From contig CADCIQ010000011.1 of NCBI GenBank assembly GCA_902801425.1, positions 1 through 43,754 of the forward strand: a stretch of DNA of 43,754 nt. Reading direction: 5' to 3'. The stretch's first letter is position 1. Each line of letters starts with the position of its first letter. The position numbers and the translations under genes are program-made. This document shows, one piece after another, positions 30,443-39,572 of the stretch. Below the pieces are notes generated by a model. The model made no database searches. It saw only the letters and a program-made list of their open reading frames with translations, and was not told the DNA's origin. This DNA comes from an uncultured Bacteroidales bacterium (GTDB taxonomy: Bacteria > Bacteroidota > Bacteroidia > Bacteroidales > Bacteroidaceae).

Positions 30443-31746
30443 ACTAATGCTCTGAACTGCTCGCCTCTGTCCTCCATATTCTTGAAGAGGTCGAAGCTTG
30501 CACAGCAAGGAGACAGTAGTACGGCATCACCCGGTTTTGCCATCTTCACGCATGCTGCTACGCAATCCTTCATACTATGAGTATCAGCGATTGGCATATT
30601 GAGGTCGTCAAAGGCCTCATGAAGTTTCTTGTTGTCTGCACCGAGATAAACAATACCAGCACACTTACGAGCTACGAGTTCGTGGATAGTGCTATAATCA
30701 TTACCCTTATCCTTACCTCCTACGATGAGGATAGTCGGGCGATCCATAGCTTCAAGAGCCACATTGCAGGCATCTACGTTTGTTGCCTTTGAGTCGTTGA
30801 TGAAAAGAACCCCATTCTTCTCTGCAACACGCTCCAGACGATGTTCCACACCAGGGAAGTCCTTCAAACACTCGCGGATGATATTCTCGTCAACACCTAC
30901 CTGTTTGGTTGCAAGATATGCTGCAAGGGCATTGCGCTTGTTGTGCTGACCCATCTGAGAGAACTCAAGACCATATTTCTCGAAATCAGTATCAACGAAA
31001 CCGCATAGGGTAGGGTGACCTGCCTTTACAGCCTGACTTGAAGGTGTTGGCTTTGGAGCATAGCCGTTTTCGCGCTTTGCCAGTTCCTCTTCGATATGCT
31101 CATCCTGCTTCCAGTAAACGAAAGCATCATTTGCTGTCTGATTCTGTATGATGCGCATCTTTGAGTCTGTGTAGTTCTGCATCTCAAACTCATATCTATC
31201 GAGGTGGTCCGGAGTAATGTTCATCAGAACACTCACATCTGCACGGAAGTCGAACATATTGTCAAGCTGGAATGAGCTAATCTCAAGAACATACCACTCA
31301 TGATCTTCCTGTGCAACCTGAAGGGCGAATGAACGTCCGATGTTACCTGCAAGACCTACATCCTTACCCGCCTTCTGCATAATATAATATATGAGGGAGG
31401 TAGTGGTAGTCTTACCATTACTGCCTGTGATGCAGATGCACTTACCCTTGCTATAACGCTTTGCAAACTCAAGTTCGCTGAGGATAGGAGTATTCTGTTC
31501 TATGAGTTTCTTAACCATAGGAGCGGTATCAGGAATACCCGGACTCTTAACGACCTCTGTAGCAGAAAGAATCTCAGCCTCAGTATGCTGACCTTCTTCC
31601 CAGCGGATGTTATGATCGTCAAGTACCTTTTTGTACTTGTCCTTTATCTGTCCCATATCAGATACGAAAACCTCGTATCCCTGTTTCTGTGCCAGAATTG
31701 CGGTTCCTGCACCACTTTCTCCAGCTCCAAGTATTACTAATTTCAT
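30430..31746 (-). CDS. murD: UDP-N-acetylmuramoyl-L-alanine--D-glutamate ligase
   Basis: 438 residues from ATG 31746 (MKLVILGAGESG), preferred over the ATG 12 bp upstream because family proteins start there. It adds D-glutamate to UDP-MurNAc-L-Ala. The N-terminal LGAGESGAG binds the UDP part; the ATP loop is CITGSNGKTTTTSLI (about 108-122); NITPDHLDRY and FINDSKATNVDA (about 314-325) are MurD hallmarks. The last three codons and stop lie in a heptad repeat arm. It follows mraY after 45 bp that contain three more 7-bp units (ACTCTAA, ACTCTAA, ACATTCA, 31764-31784). Confidence 0.96.
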   Translation of the reverse strand: MKLVILGAGESGAGTAILAQKQGYEVFVSDMGQIKDKYKKVLDDHNIRWEEGQHTEAEILSATEVVKSPGIPDTAPMVKKLIEQNTPILSELEFAKRYSKGKCICITGSNGKTTTTSLIYYIMQKAGKDVGLAGNIGRSFALQVAQEDHEWYVLEISSFQLDNMFDFRADVSVLMNITPDHLDRYEFEMQNYTDSKMRIIQNQTANDAFVYWKQDEHIEEELAKRENGYAPKPTPSSQAVKAGHPTLCGFVDTDFEKYGLEFSQMGQHNKRNALAAYLATKQVGVDENIIRECLKDFPGVEHRLERVAEKNGVLFINDSKATNVDACNVALEAMDRPTILIVGGKDKGNDYSTIHELVARKCAGIVYLGADNKKLHEAFDDLNMPIADTHSMKDCVAACVKMAKPGDAVLLSPCCASFDLFKNMEDRGEQFRALVNEK

Positions 31747-31791
31747 ATGTCTAATCAAGCTTTACTCTAAACTCTAAACATTCAAGTCACT

Positions 31792-33054
31792 TTATCTTAT
31801 CTTTAATGTAATGATAGCCAAAGCTGCAAGCAGGATTGTGATAATCCAGAAACGAGTCGTAATCTTCGACTCCAACCAGCATCCTCTTGGCCAGTTAAGC
31901 ATCACCTTTACATCTGGAGCCAACTGACCTGGCTTGATACGGAAGGCATCATGAATAGGTGCACGTTTGAAAAGGCGAAGCTTCTTGTTACGTTTGTTGC
32001 CATATTTTGCAACTTGCACCTGTGTCATCACGCTTATGCTCTCCATAAAGAACACGAAGCAGAGGATAGGGATTAGCAACTCCTTGTGGATGATGATAGC
32101 CGTAACAGCAATGATACCACCGATAGCCAATGAACCAGTATCGCCCATAAACACCTGAGCAGGGTAGGCATTATACCAGAGGAAACCTATGAGAGCACCC
32201 ATAAATGCACATAGGAAGATTACAAGTTCCTGTGATTCTGGTATGTACATTATGTTGAAGTATGAGGCATATCCAATGTGCGAAGACACGTATGCAAGTA
32301 TTCCTAATGCCACGCATATCACAGCTGAGTTGCCGGCACACATGCCATCCATACCATCATTGAGATTACTTCCGTTACTTACTGCCATTACCACGAAGGT
32401 GGTGAGAAGAACGAAGAAAATCCATGTAGCTGCGCTCTTGTATCGTCCCAGCCAAGTGAACATGCTTGAATAGTCAAGGTTGTTGTTCTTAACGAAAGGA
32501 ATAGTCGTTACCGTTGACTTTACAGGCTCACTCTTATATACTATGCTCTCTGTTCCGTGACGTTGCTGTGACACGTTCTCGCGGATTACGGCATCAGGAC
32601 TTGCCCAAAGCGTGAGTCCGACGATAAGACCGAGAGCTGCCTGACCTAACAGTTTGTAGATAGGGCGAAGACCGTCTTTCGTTATCTTCATCTTGATGTA
32701 GTCATCGGCAAAACCGATAGCTCCAAGCCATACGGTAGTGACGAGCATCAAAATCATATAGATGTTACGAAGTCTGCCAAAGAGAAGACAAGGCACGATA
32801 GTTGCGATGAGAATGATGACACCACCCATCGTAGGCACCCCCTTCTTCTCTACTCCGTATGGGTCAATGCTCTTATCGCGCTGAGCCTCAGTAGCATTGT
32901 GACGCTTCATCCATTTGATGAAATACTCACCAAACCAGATGGAGATAATAAGTGAGAGTATCAATGCCAGCAAAGCACGGAAGGAGATATAACTCCACAT
33001 ACCAGAACCTGGAATGTCCCACTTCTCAAGAAAGCGAAAGAAATAATATAACAT
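31792..33054 (-). CDS. mraY: Phospho-N-acetylmuramoyl-pentapeptide transferase
   Basis: 420 residues with ten membrane segments. It links the UDP-MurNAc-pentapeptide to undecaprenyl phosphate, making lipid I. Motifs: GVPTMGGVIIL (about 74-84), the aspartates GFADDYIKMK (about 113-122), SNGSNLNDGMDGMCAG (about 229-244) and FMGDTGSLAIGG (about 301-312); the histidine-rich PIHDAFR follows (about 363). An insertion of about 60 residues (about 150-205) carries periplasmic sequence and is typical of Bacteroidota. The gap to murE is one heptad array. Confidence 0.97.
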   Translation of the reverse strand: MLYYFFRFLEKWDIPGSGMWSYISFRALLALILSLIISIWFGEYFIKWMKRHNATEAQRDKSIDPYGVEKKGVPTMGGVIILIATIVPCLLFGRLRNIYMILMLVTTVWLGAIGFADDYIKMKITKDGLRPIYKLLGQAALGLIVGLTLWASPDAVIRENVSQQRHGTESIVYKSEPVKSTVTTIPFVKNNNLDYSSMFTWLGRYKSAATWIFFVLLTTFVVMAVSNGSNLNDGMDGMCAGNSAVICVALGILAYVSSHIGYASYFNIMYIPESQELVIFLCAFMGALIGFLWYNAYPAQVFMGDTGSLAIGGIIAVTAIIIHKELLIPILCFVFFMESISVMTQVQVAKYGNKRNKKLRLFKRAPIHDAFRIKPGQLAPDVKVMLNWPRGCWLESKITTRFWIITILLAALAIITLKIR

Positions 33055-33063
33055 CTTTTAATG

Positions 33064-33098
33064 TACAATTTACCATTTACGATTTACTAAATACTAAG
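33064..33098. repeat. Single heptad array between murE and mraY
   Basis: TACAATT, TACCATT, TACGATT, TACTAAA, TACTAAG in exact 7-bp steps. The last unit includes the murE stop codon TAG on the minus strand. No inverted partner is found nearby. Confidence 0.6.
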
Positions 33099-34548
33099 CT
33101 CCGAAGGCTTTTCTCACTTCTTCCCTATCGTCGAAGTGGTGTTTTGTACCCTTGACATCCTGATAGTCCTCGTGACCCTTACCTGCGATGAGGATAACAT
33201 CACCCTTTTCTGCCATCATGACGGCTGTCTTGATAGCCTCGCGACGATCCACAATGCTGACTACTGTTTTCATCTGCTGTGCGTTAAGTCCTGCAAGCAT
33301 ATCGTTGATGATATCCTGTGGCTCTTCGAAGCGAGGGTTGTCTGAAGTGATGATAACACGATCACTCTGCTTTACAGCTTCCTGTGCCATAAGTGGACGC
33401 TTGCCCTTGTCACGGTTTCCACCTGCACCACATACGGTAATAATCTTACCCGACTTACCTTCCATAACCTCGTGGATAGCGTTGAGAACATTCTCAAGGG
33501 CATCAGGAGTATGGGCATAGTCAACAAGGGCGGTAACACCTTCTGCTGAGCGAATTGGCTCAAGTCTGCCTGCAACGCTCTTCAAGGTGCTGAGTGTAAC
33601 GAGAATATCCTCTGGATCCTTACCGAGCATAACGGCTGCACCATAAACAGCGAGGAGGTTGCTGACATTGAACTTTCCGATAAACTGCACGCCTACTTCC
33701 TTGCCGTTCACCTCAAGATACATACCTTCGAAATGGCACTCTATAATCTTGGCATGGAAATCTGCCATAGTGCGGATAGAGTATGTCTTAACGGTAGCCT
33801 TGGTGTTCTGAACCATCACCATACCGTTCTTGTCATCGGCATTAGTGATTGCGAAGGCATTCTTAGGCATATCGTCGAAGAACTTCTTCTTTGCATCACG
33901 ATAGTTCTCAATGGTCTTGTGATAGTCAAGGTGATCGCGTGTGAGGTTGGTGAAGATACCACCAGCGAAGGTCAGGCCACCAATACGCTTCTGGGCGATA
34001 GCATGACTTGAGCATTCCATAAACGCATACTCACAACCTGCATCTACCATCTTGCCAAGCAACTCGTTCAGTTCGATAGGGTCTGGAGTAGTGTGGTCTG
34101 TTGGATATGCCTCACCCTCCACATAGTTGCAGACGGTTGAGAGCAAACCACATTTATGTCCCATCTTACGGAACATATTATATAATAATGTGGCGATGGT
34201 AGTCTTACCGTTAGTACCGGTCACGCCAACCAGTTTCAGTTTTGATGTAGGATTGCCATAGAAAGTAGTAGCCACCTGACCAACGACATCCTCGGTATTT
34301 GCCACCTGAACGTATGTCACGCCTTCCTTCTTCTCCTCTGGAATCTGTTCACAGAGAATAGCGGCTGCACCCAGTTCCTCAGCCTTTGGAATGAACTTAT
34401 GTCCATCCACCTGAGTTCCGCGCATAGCGATGAAGAGATGGCCGTCAGCCACTTTTCTGGAATCAATATTGACTCCCTTGATGTCACACTCAGCATCACC
34501 TATAATGCTGATAGTAACTATATTCTTAAGCAAATCACTCAGTTTCAT
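33094..34548 (-). CDS. murE: UDP-MurNAc-L-Ala-D-Glu--meso-diaminopimelate ligase
   Basis: 484 residues. It adds the third residue of the stem peptide. The motif [10 protein letters not shown] (about 399-408) with DNPR points to meso-diaminopimelate rather than lysine. The ATP loop is [15 protein letters not shown] (about 108-122), followed by STVCNY, TTPDP and [15 protein letters not shown]. The N-terminal [11 protein letters not shown] binds UDP. It lies downstream of ftsI with a single heptad array (ATTACGA, ATTATAA, ATTACTA, 34554-34574) before its ATG and a CCTTCCCTTTGGGAAGG hairpin (34642-34658) near the ftsI stop. Confidence 0.97.
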   Translation of the reverse strand: MKLSDLLKNIVTISIIGDAECDIKGVNIDSRKVADGHLFIAMRGTQVDGHKFIPKAEELGAAAILCEQIPEEKKEGVTYVQVANTEDVVGQVATTFYGNPTSKLKLVGVTGTNGKTTIATLLYNMFRKMGHKCGLLSTVCNYVEGEAYPTDHTTPDPIELNELLGKMVDAGCEYAFMECSSHAIAQKRIGGLTFAGGIFTNLTRDHLDYHKTIENYRDAKKKFFDDMPKNAFAITNADDKNGMVMVQNTKATVKTYSIRTMADFHAKIIECHFEGMYLEVNGKEVGVQFIGKFNVSNLLAVYGAAVMLGKDPEDILVTLSTLKSVAGRLEPIRSAEGVTALVDYAHTPDALENVLNAIHEVMEGKSGKIITVCGAGGNRDKGKRPLMAQEAVKQSDRVIITSDNPRFEEPQDIINDMLAGLNAQQMKTVVSIVDRREAIKTAVMMAEKGDVILIAGKGHEDYQDVKGTKHHFDDREEVRKAFGA

Positions 34549-34553
34549 AATAT

Positions 34554-34660
34554 ATTACGAATTATAAATTACTAATTACCTGTTTGGGTTGTATGTACAA
34601 TGAATATGCACAGCTCCCATAAGGAGAAATACTATCTAACATCCTTCCCTTTGGGAAGGC
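34554..34660. repeat. Heptad array plus solo hairpin between ftsI and murE
   Basis: Three to four 7-bp units (ATTACGA, ATTATAA, ATTACTA, ATTACC-) lie just before the murE ATG; CCTTCCCTTTGGGAAGG (34642-34658) is a 7-bp-stem hairpin 15 bp from the ftsI stop. No paired second arms are seen, so both look like solo forms. Confidence 0.5.
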
Positions 34661-34672
34661 TTGGTTAGGCTT

Positions 34673-36877
34673 TTAATTCAATATCAATTCCACCTTTTGT
34701 CCTCGCTTGAAAGGCTTGCCATGAGCAAGACTCTGTTGCATCACACGGCCTCTGCCTCTGATAGTCACTTTCATTCCGCGACTCTCAAGTATATACACGG
34801 CATCACGAGCACCCATACCAATTACATCAGGCATCTGGTTCTTAGGAGTTGCCGCTACTTTTTCAAGCTTAACTTCCTTATCATCGCTCTTTGCTGTGCC
34901 CCAGATCGGATTTCCTGTTACATAGCTGCCATTCCATCCGCCGTTGGTCTTCATGCCGAGCTTTGAGAGAACATAATCAGCAGCAAGGATGTTTCCTCTC
35001 TTAACATCAGGAACAAAGCGTGAAAGCTCATCCTTTGCAGCCTTACTTGGGTATCTTATGTTCTTTGCCATTATACCCTCGGCAATATCGTGGAACACCT
35101 GACCGCTCATCAGACCACCAGATGCTGGCAAACCAGACTTCTGAATACATACTATACAACTGTACTTTGGCTTCTCTGAAGGGAAATATCCGCAGAAACT
35201 AAGCAAGTAATCCACAGTACCGCTCTTGTATGAACCATTGTGTGCCTTCTGGGCAGTACCAGTCTTACCCGATACATCGAAAGCCCTCGAACCTGCGGTC
35301 TTACCCAGACCTACGTGTACCACCTTAAACAGAATGTCCTGTATTACGCCTAATGCTGCATTACTGCATATATGTTCCTTGATAACCTCTACTGGGTATT
35401 CCCTTACCACCTCTCCGTCTTTCTCCACACGGGTGACGAAGCGAGGTCTTACCATCTTACCACCATTGGCAATGGCATTATAGAAGGTGAGGGTAGAGAT
35501 AGGAGGCACCTGGGTCTCGTAGCCGATACTCATCCACGGAAGAGCCGTCTTACTCCAGTTTGACCAGTATTTGCCAGTCTTGTCCTTCTTTGGGAAACGG
35601 ATTCGTGGCGCACTATATTCTGGGAAAGGCAGCTTTAAGTCTGTTGCGAGTCCCAGACGATGAATGCCTTCAACGAATTTCTCTGGGTTCTGACCATAGA
35701 ACTTATCTATAAGAACGCTGACACCTATGTTTGAACTCACCTGAAGGATGCGCGATACATTGATAATTCCATAACCTCCATTATGCCAGTTGTGGTCACG
35801 CATCTTTGCTCCGTGCATTTCCAGAATACCATAGCCTGTATCTACCTTACAGTTGGCTGTATCTGGGATAAAGCCATCCTCAAGGGCGGTAAGGATGCTT
35901 GCTGTCTTGAACACAGAACCCGGCTCAAGCAAGTCGGCAATAGCGTGGTTACGACCTTCGTAATAGTTGCCGAGAGAGTCGCGGTCAAGGTTCACCATAG
36001 CCTTAATATCGCCCGTAGCCACCTCCATAACGATAGCCACACCTGTATAGGCATTATCCTTGATAAGCTCTTTCTTCAAAGATCGCTCTGCAAGGTCCTG
36101 GATGCTGACATCAATCGTCGTTACAATATCCTCGCCGTCAACGGCTGCCGTATCACTTATATTGATGAACTTATTCAGCACCTTACGCCTGTGCTTGATA
36201 CCCGGAGTTCCGGCAAGTACTGTGTCGTAGGCAAGCTCAAGTCCTGCGTATGCCTTACCTGTCTCCTTATAGGCAGAACCAACTATTGATGCAGCCATAG
36301 GACCGTAAGGGCGGTTTCTCACCATGAACTTCTGGGCATAGAATCCGCTCAATCCCTGACGAAGCTTGAAGATAGGCAGTTTCTTCACCTCTGTATATTT
36401 TATATATGGAATACGTTGCTTCCATACAGGCCATGCCCTGTGATGCTTGCCTGTTACGGCTGATTTCCACGCATAGCCGTCTTCGAGATTCTGAAGGAAA
36501 TCGGCTGCTGATCGTGAAGGGAATATCTTGTGAAGCCCGTTGCAGAGTGCCTTTAGCTCCTTGGTAGGTTTTCCCTGAGCATCATGCCAGAGTGTATCGC
36601 ACTTGGATTCTCGTATAGCCTCGAAATCCATGTAGATACGATATTCTGGAAGGTTACATGCCAACTGCTGACCACCAGCGCTAAGGATGTTTCCTCTCGT
36701 TGGCTCAATGATGACACTATCCCTCTTTACCTGAGCGGCTACAGCAAGCCAGTATGATCTTTCGGCTGTCATGACATAGAATGCACGACCCAATACTGCA
36801 ACGGCGATGAAGGTCATCACTACTGCAATAAGGGAATAGCGCGTCATGGACTTGCTGTTGTCGAACTGCTGTTTCAT
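34673..36877 (-). CDS. ftsI: Septal penicillin-binding protein with C-terminal PASTA domain
   Basis: 734 residues, longer than E. coli FtsI mainly by the PASTA domain. The transpeptidase crosslinks septal peptidoglycan with FtsW as partner. One N-terminal membrane helix (about 14-32) precedes the pedestal domain; the active-site serine is in LLEPGSVFKTAS (SxxK), then SSNIGV (SxN) and SGKTGTAQK (KTG). The PASTA domain at about 680-734 (MPDVIGMGARDAVYILESRG to KVELILN) may bind muropeptide or beta-lactam-like ligands. Its start abuts the FtsL-like gene stop with no gap, so translation is coupled. Confidence 0.95.
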   Translation of the reverse strand: MKQQFDNSKSMTRYSLIAVVMTFIAVAVLGRAFYVMTAERSYWLAVAAQVKRDSVIIEPTRGNILSAGGQQLACNLPEYRIYMDFEAIRESKCDTLWHDAQGKPTKELKALCNGLHKIFPSRSAADFLQNLEDGYAWKSAVTGKHHRAWPVWKQRIPYIKYTEVKKLPIFKLRQGLSGFYAQKFMVRNRPYGPMAASIVGSAYKETGKAYAGLELAYDTVLAGTPGIKHRRKVLNKFINISDTAAVDGEDIVTTIDVSIQDLAERSLKKELIKDNAYTGVAIVMEVATGDIKAMVNLDRDSLGNYYEGRNHAIADLLEPGSVFKTASILTALEDGFIPDTANCKVDTGYGILEMHGAKMRDHNWHNGGYGIINVSRILQVSSNIGVSVLIDKFYGQNPEKFVEGIHRLGLATDLKLPFPEYSAPRIRFPKKDKTGKYWSNWSKTALPWMSIGYETQVPPISTLTFYNAIANGGKMVRPRFVTRVEKDGEVVREYPVEVIKEHICSNAALGVIQDILFKVVHVGLGKTAGSRAFDVSGKTGTAQKAHNGSYKSGTVDYLLSFCGYFPSEKPKYSCIVCIQKSGLPASGGLMSGQVFHDIAEGIMAKNIRYPSKAAKDELSRFVPDVKRGNILAADYVLSKLGMKTNGGWNGSYVTGNPIWGTAKSDDKEVKLEKVAATPKNQMPDVIGMGARDAVYILESRGMKVTIRGRGRVMQQSLAHGKPFKRGQKVELILN

Positions 36878-37411
36878 TTACTCAGGTACGTTAATTTTAT
36901 ATGGAGGATCCTTTGGAATCTGCAAGGTACTGTCGCCCTTCTGTTCCAGCATATCCATAATGTTACTTTCTCGGCTCTTCTCCGTCAGGAAGCTTGTCAC
37001 CACGGTGGCCTTGTATCTTATGGCCGTAAGCTGTTGCTCCATACGGTCTATCTCCACCATCTTCTGCTGACATTGATAACGGCACGTTATATATATAATA
37101 AGGAAGAAGGTTATGAGCAGAACCAGTTTTATCTGACTCTGGATGACATGTGCAAGGATAGCACCTCCAAGTGTTCTGCTAAGCGAGAAACTTGAAGGTG
37201 GCTGTGTCTCCGACTCATGCGCCTCTTCTTCCATGATGTCCTCAAGGGTCTTGGCAGTAGGGTCTTTACTCTCTGCTTCTTCCTCGACATTCTCTGAAAG
37301 ATCCTTGTCGATATTCTCCTCTACTGAGGCAGACGCAAGTTCTTCCTGCACCACAGTTTCTTCTGCTGGTGTAGGATCAATAGTAAGTTTTGTGTCCTTA
37401 TCGTCTTGCAT
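36878..37411 (-). CDS. FtsL-like cell division protein
   Basis: 177 residues. A cytosolic acidic region (about 1-75, many Glu and Ser) leads to one membrane helix (about 96-112, IKLVLLITFFLIIYITC) and a periplasmic coiled coil (MVEIDRMEQQLTAIRYKATVVTSFLTEKSRESNI). This is the layout of the Bacteroidota FtsL-like family, which occupies the ftsL position between rsmH and ftsI. It would join FtsQ and a FtsB-type partner to activate FtsWI. Sequence alone would not identify it; position does. The acidic N-terminus is longer than in E. coli FtsL. It lies 5 bp after rsmH and abuts ftsI. Confidence 0.85.
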   Translation of the reverse strand: MQDDKDTKLTIDPTPAEETVVQEELASASVEENIDKDLSENVEEEAESKDPTAKTLEDIMEEEAHESETQPPSSFSLSRTLGGAILAHVIQSQIKLVLLITFFLIIYITCRYQCQQKMVEIDRMEQQLTAIRYKATVVTSFLTEKSRESNIMDMLEQKGDSTLQIPKDPPYKINVPE

Positions 37412-37416
37412 CTTTA

Positions 37417-38337
37417 TTAATCCTTATCGTTTGCTATCTTAACGGCTATCCTCAACTTGGCACTTCTTGAACGAGGGTTCTCCTTCTGTTCATCGTCATT
37501 AGGCACGATGACCTTGTTGTTTACCGCCTTATATGGAGTTTCCACTCTTCCGTAGAAGTCTTCGTTTCGCTTGCCTTCTGCGTTACCTGTCTTGATGATA
37601 TTCTTCACGATCCTGTCCTCAAGACTATGATAGGTTATCACAGAGAGCCTGCCATCCTCTCCAAGCCACTCGGTAGCGGCATAGAGCATTTCACGCAGAG
37701 CATCCATCTCGTGGTTTACCTCAATACGTAATGCCTGGAAGAGCTTAGCCATATCTTTCTTCTCGCGTTCTCGCTTGAAGAAAGGCTCTACCGCCTTCAG
37801 AAAATCCTGAGTGGTCTGTATCTTTTCTTGCTGACGATACTTCACCAAGGCAGAGGCAATCTTTCGTGAGTTCTTCATCTCTCCGTAGAGATAGAAGATA
37901 TCAGCCAGTCGCTCTTCCTCGTATGTGTTCACAATATCTGCGGCTGTCATTCCTGCACGCTTGTTCATCCTCATATCCAGAGGAGCGTCAAAGCGGAAAG
38001 AGAAACCGCGTGTCTCATCGTCAAAGTGGTGTGAAGATACTCCGAGGTCAGCCAACAGACCGTCTATGTGATCCACACCGTAGTATCTCATCCAGTTGTT
38101 GAGGTATCTGAAGTTACTCCTCACGAATGTGAAATTCTCCGGAGCCTCCCCTATGTTCTGCTCAGCGTCAGCATCCTGGTCGAAACTGAAGAGCCGTCCT
38201 GTACCATTCAGTCTGCGAAGTATCTCACGGCTGTGTCCACCTCCTCCAAAGGTCACATCCACATAGATGCCACCCGGACGGATGTCCAAACCATCGATGC
38301 TCTCATTCAGCAAAACTGGTATATGATACATAATCAC
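37417..38337 (-). CDS. rsmH: 16S rRNA (cytosine-1402-N4)-methyltransferase
   Basis: 306 residues, known also as MraW. It methylates N4 of C1402 in 16S rRNA. The SAM site is VDVTFGGGGHSREIL (about 28-42), then FDQDADA; the later LLADLGVSSHHFDDETRGFSFRFDAPLDMRMN (from about 97) and YHSLEDRIVKN (about 248-258) are family signatures. ATGs at 38337 and 38331 are both possible (MIMYHIPVLL); homologues begin with YHIPVLL-type sequence. It is second in the cluster after mraZ, with a heptad array and a solo type B arm in the gap. Confidence 0.96.
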   Translation of the reverse strand: MIMYHIPVLLNESIDGLDIRPGGIYVDVTFGGGGHSREILRRLNGTGRLFSFDQDADAEQNIGEAPENFTFVRSNFRYLNNWMRYYGVDHIDGLLADLGVSSHHFDDETRGFSFRFDAPLDMRMNKRAGMTAADIVNTYEEERLADIFYLYGEMKNSRKIASALVKYRQQEKIQTTQDFLKAVEPFFKREREKKDMAKLFQALRIEVNHEMDALREMLYAATEWLGEDGRLSVITYHSLEDRIVKNIIKTGNAEGKRNEDFYGRVETPYKAVNNKVIVPNDDEQKENPRSRSAKLRIAVKIANDKD

Positions 38338-38344
38338 GAAGTTC

Positions 38345-38372
38345 TAATTACAAATTACGAATTACTAATTAC
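38345..38372. repeat. Single heptad array before rsmH
   Basis: TAATTAC, AAATTAC, GAATTAC, TAATTAC: four exact 7-bp units, the same word as in the left arm at 12471-12498. It lies 8 bp upstream of the rsmH ATG on the minus strand. Confidence 0.65.
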
Positions 38373-38433
38373 CACGTTACTTTAGTCGCAAGTGAAACTT
38401 TTAGTTGCAAATCCTTTTAAGCGTTTTTACTAT

Positions 38434-38485
38434 CCCCTTGCCCCTTTATGGGGAAAGGGTGTCCGAAGGACGGGAAAGGGGTTGT
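38434..38485. repeat. Solo type B arm overlapping the mraZ 3' end
   Basis: In minus orientation it reads AACCCCTTTCCCGTCCTTCG, then GGACACCCTTTCCCC-ataa-GGGGCAAGGGG, the same layout as type B left arms. Its outer part encodes the last residues of MraZ (PLSRPSDTLSP and stop). No partner arm is found within 200 bp. Confidence 0.6.
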
Positions 38486-38940
38486 GTGGGAATGGGTTGT
38501 TCTTCCATCAACTCCTCCAACGCTTTTCCGAAGTCCTCAGCATCCATGAACGGCTTGCTTTCCTTACCGCCAGCCCAGATCTCGATGGTGTCACCTACAC
38601 CGAGGAAGCGAACCTCCTGTGTTATGCCCACCAATTGCTGGTATCGTCTAGGGATCAGCATTCGTCCGCTTGCGTCAAGGTTTACCAACTCAACATCCGA
38701 CACGAACTGACGATAAATCTGCTGGTGCTGCTTGTTCCAGCGATTGAGCTTTGAGCGAAGCATATCCACCTGCTCATTCCATACGCTTTCGGGGTATAGC
38801 ACGAGACAATCCTGGAACACATCCTTGCGCATGACAATCTGGTCTTCGCCTGATGCCTGGAGCACCTTGCGGAAACCAGCAGGAAGAAACACACGTCCCT
38901 TACTGTCTGCCTTTGCCTCTATGTTGCCTAAGAATCTCAT
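38446..38940 (-). CDS. mraZ: Transcriptional regulator MraZ
   Basis: 164 residues. MraZ is a ring-forming DNA-binding protein with two SpoVT/AbrB-like modules, here around RFLGNIEAKADSKGRVFLPAGFRK (2-25) and VELVNLDASGRMLIPRRYQQLVG (about 83-105), each with the DxxGRxxxP core. It heads the division and cell-wall cluster and in other bacteria controls it by binding short repeats at its own promoter; four such repeats are visible 50-95 bp upstream here. The last dozen residues (PLSRPSDTLSP) are encoded by a type B repeat arm and are probably not functional. Confidence 0.95.
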   Translation of the reverse strand: MRFLGNIEAKADSKGRVFLPAGFRKVLQASGEDQIVMRKDVFQDCLVLYPESVWNEQVDMLRSKLNRWNKQHQQIYRQFVSDVELVNLDASGRMLIPRRYQQLVGITQEVRFLGVGDTIEIWAGGKESKPFMDAEDFGKALEELMEEQPIPTQPLSRPSDTLSP

Positions 38941-38989
38941 TTATAGCTATATAATAACGCGCACGTTTATTTTATATGAAATTTGCGTT

Positions 38990-39035
38990 CAAAATTACAC
39001 ATTTTCCCCCACTTTACACCACTTTTCTCCACTTT
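38990..39035 (-). promoter_or_regulatory. mraZ promoter overlapped by a four-box MraZ operator
   Basis: On the minus strand: AAAGTGG (39035-39029), N3, AAAGTGG (39025-39019), N3, AAAGTGG (39015-39009), N3, AAAATGT (39005-38999), then the -7 box TAATTTTG (38997-38990). The 10-bp period and AAAGTG(T/G) word match the MraZ boxes described in Mollicutes. The boxes cover the -33 region, so MraZ would contact or block the polymerase there; repression or activation cannot be told. Confidence 0.7.
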
Positions 39036-39223
39036 TTTTTTGATTTTTATGTTTTTTTTATTTTCGGGCAAGAATTTTCCGTTTTTATGCAAAAGTCAAC
39101 AACCTGTTTTCGACTGACAGAAATTGTTATTTGCCAATACTCATCAGGCAAAAGCAAATCATGAAATTCGTGCTTTTCAAGGAATTTTTTCTTGCTCTTG
39201 AAATACCGCAGTTTTTCATAAGA

Positions 39224-39313
39224 TAATCCATCAGTAATCCATCGATAATCCATCGATTGTCCATCGTTTCGATGGAGTAACGATGGACTAACGATGGAGT
39301 AGCGATGGAGTAA
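39224..39313. repeat. 11-bp-period inverted tandem array (4+4 units), TCCATCG word
   Basis: Left arm, exact 11-bp steps from 39224: TAATCCATCAG, TAATCCATCGA, TAATCCATCGA, TTGTCCATCGT. Two bases, then from 39270: CGATGGAGTAA, CGATGGACTAA, CGATGGAGTAG, CGATGGAGTAA. TCCATCG pairs with CGATGGA; 4-nt unpaired spacers stay between. Followed by a purine-rich tract (39319-39380). It lies between the divergent mraZ and GH3 promoters; the rest of 39036-39510 shows no gene. Confidence 0.75.
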
Positions 39314-39514
39314 CTTCGGACAAGAAGAGGAAGAAAAGAGCAAGAGAAAAGGAACAGGGGAGGATTGGGAGAGAGGAAATCACAAAGATAAATTTCGTTT
39401 GTTTCGTGATTTCCGTGTTCAAAATTCATCTCTGCGTCTTAGCATTTTCGCGTTTGTTTTTGTGCTTAGATATGATGGTTGGGTGGGACGTAATGTCAAA
39501 AAATGTTATGATAT

Positions 39515-39545
39515 TTTGTTTTCTGAGAGTAATTTCGTAATTTTG
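39515..39545 (+). promoter_or_regulatory. Promoter of the GH3-type gene
   Basis: TTTG (39515-39518), 19-bp spacer, TAATTTTG (39538-39545): a near-ideal Bacteroidota promoter. The ATG at 39573 follows after 27 bp, preceded by AAATAAGGTAG, a plausible ribosome site. This supports 39573 as the original start of the gene. Confidence 0.7.
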
Positions 39546-39572
39546 CAAGATTAATTAGCAAATAAGGTAGAA

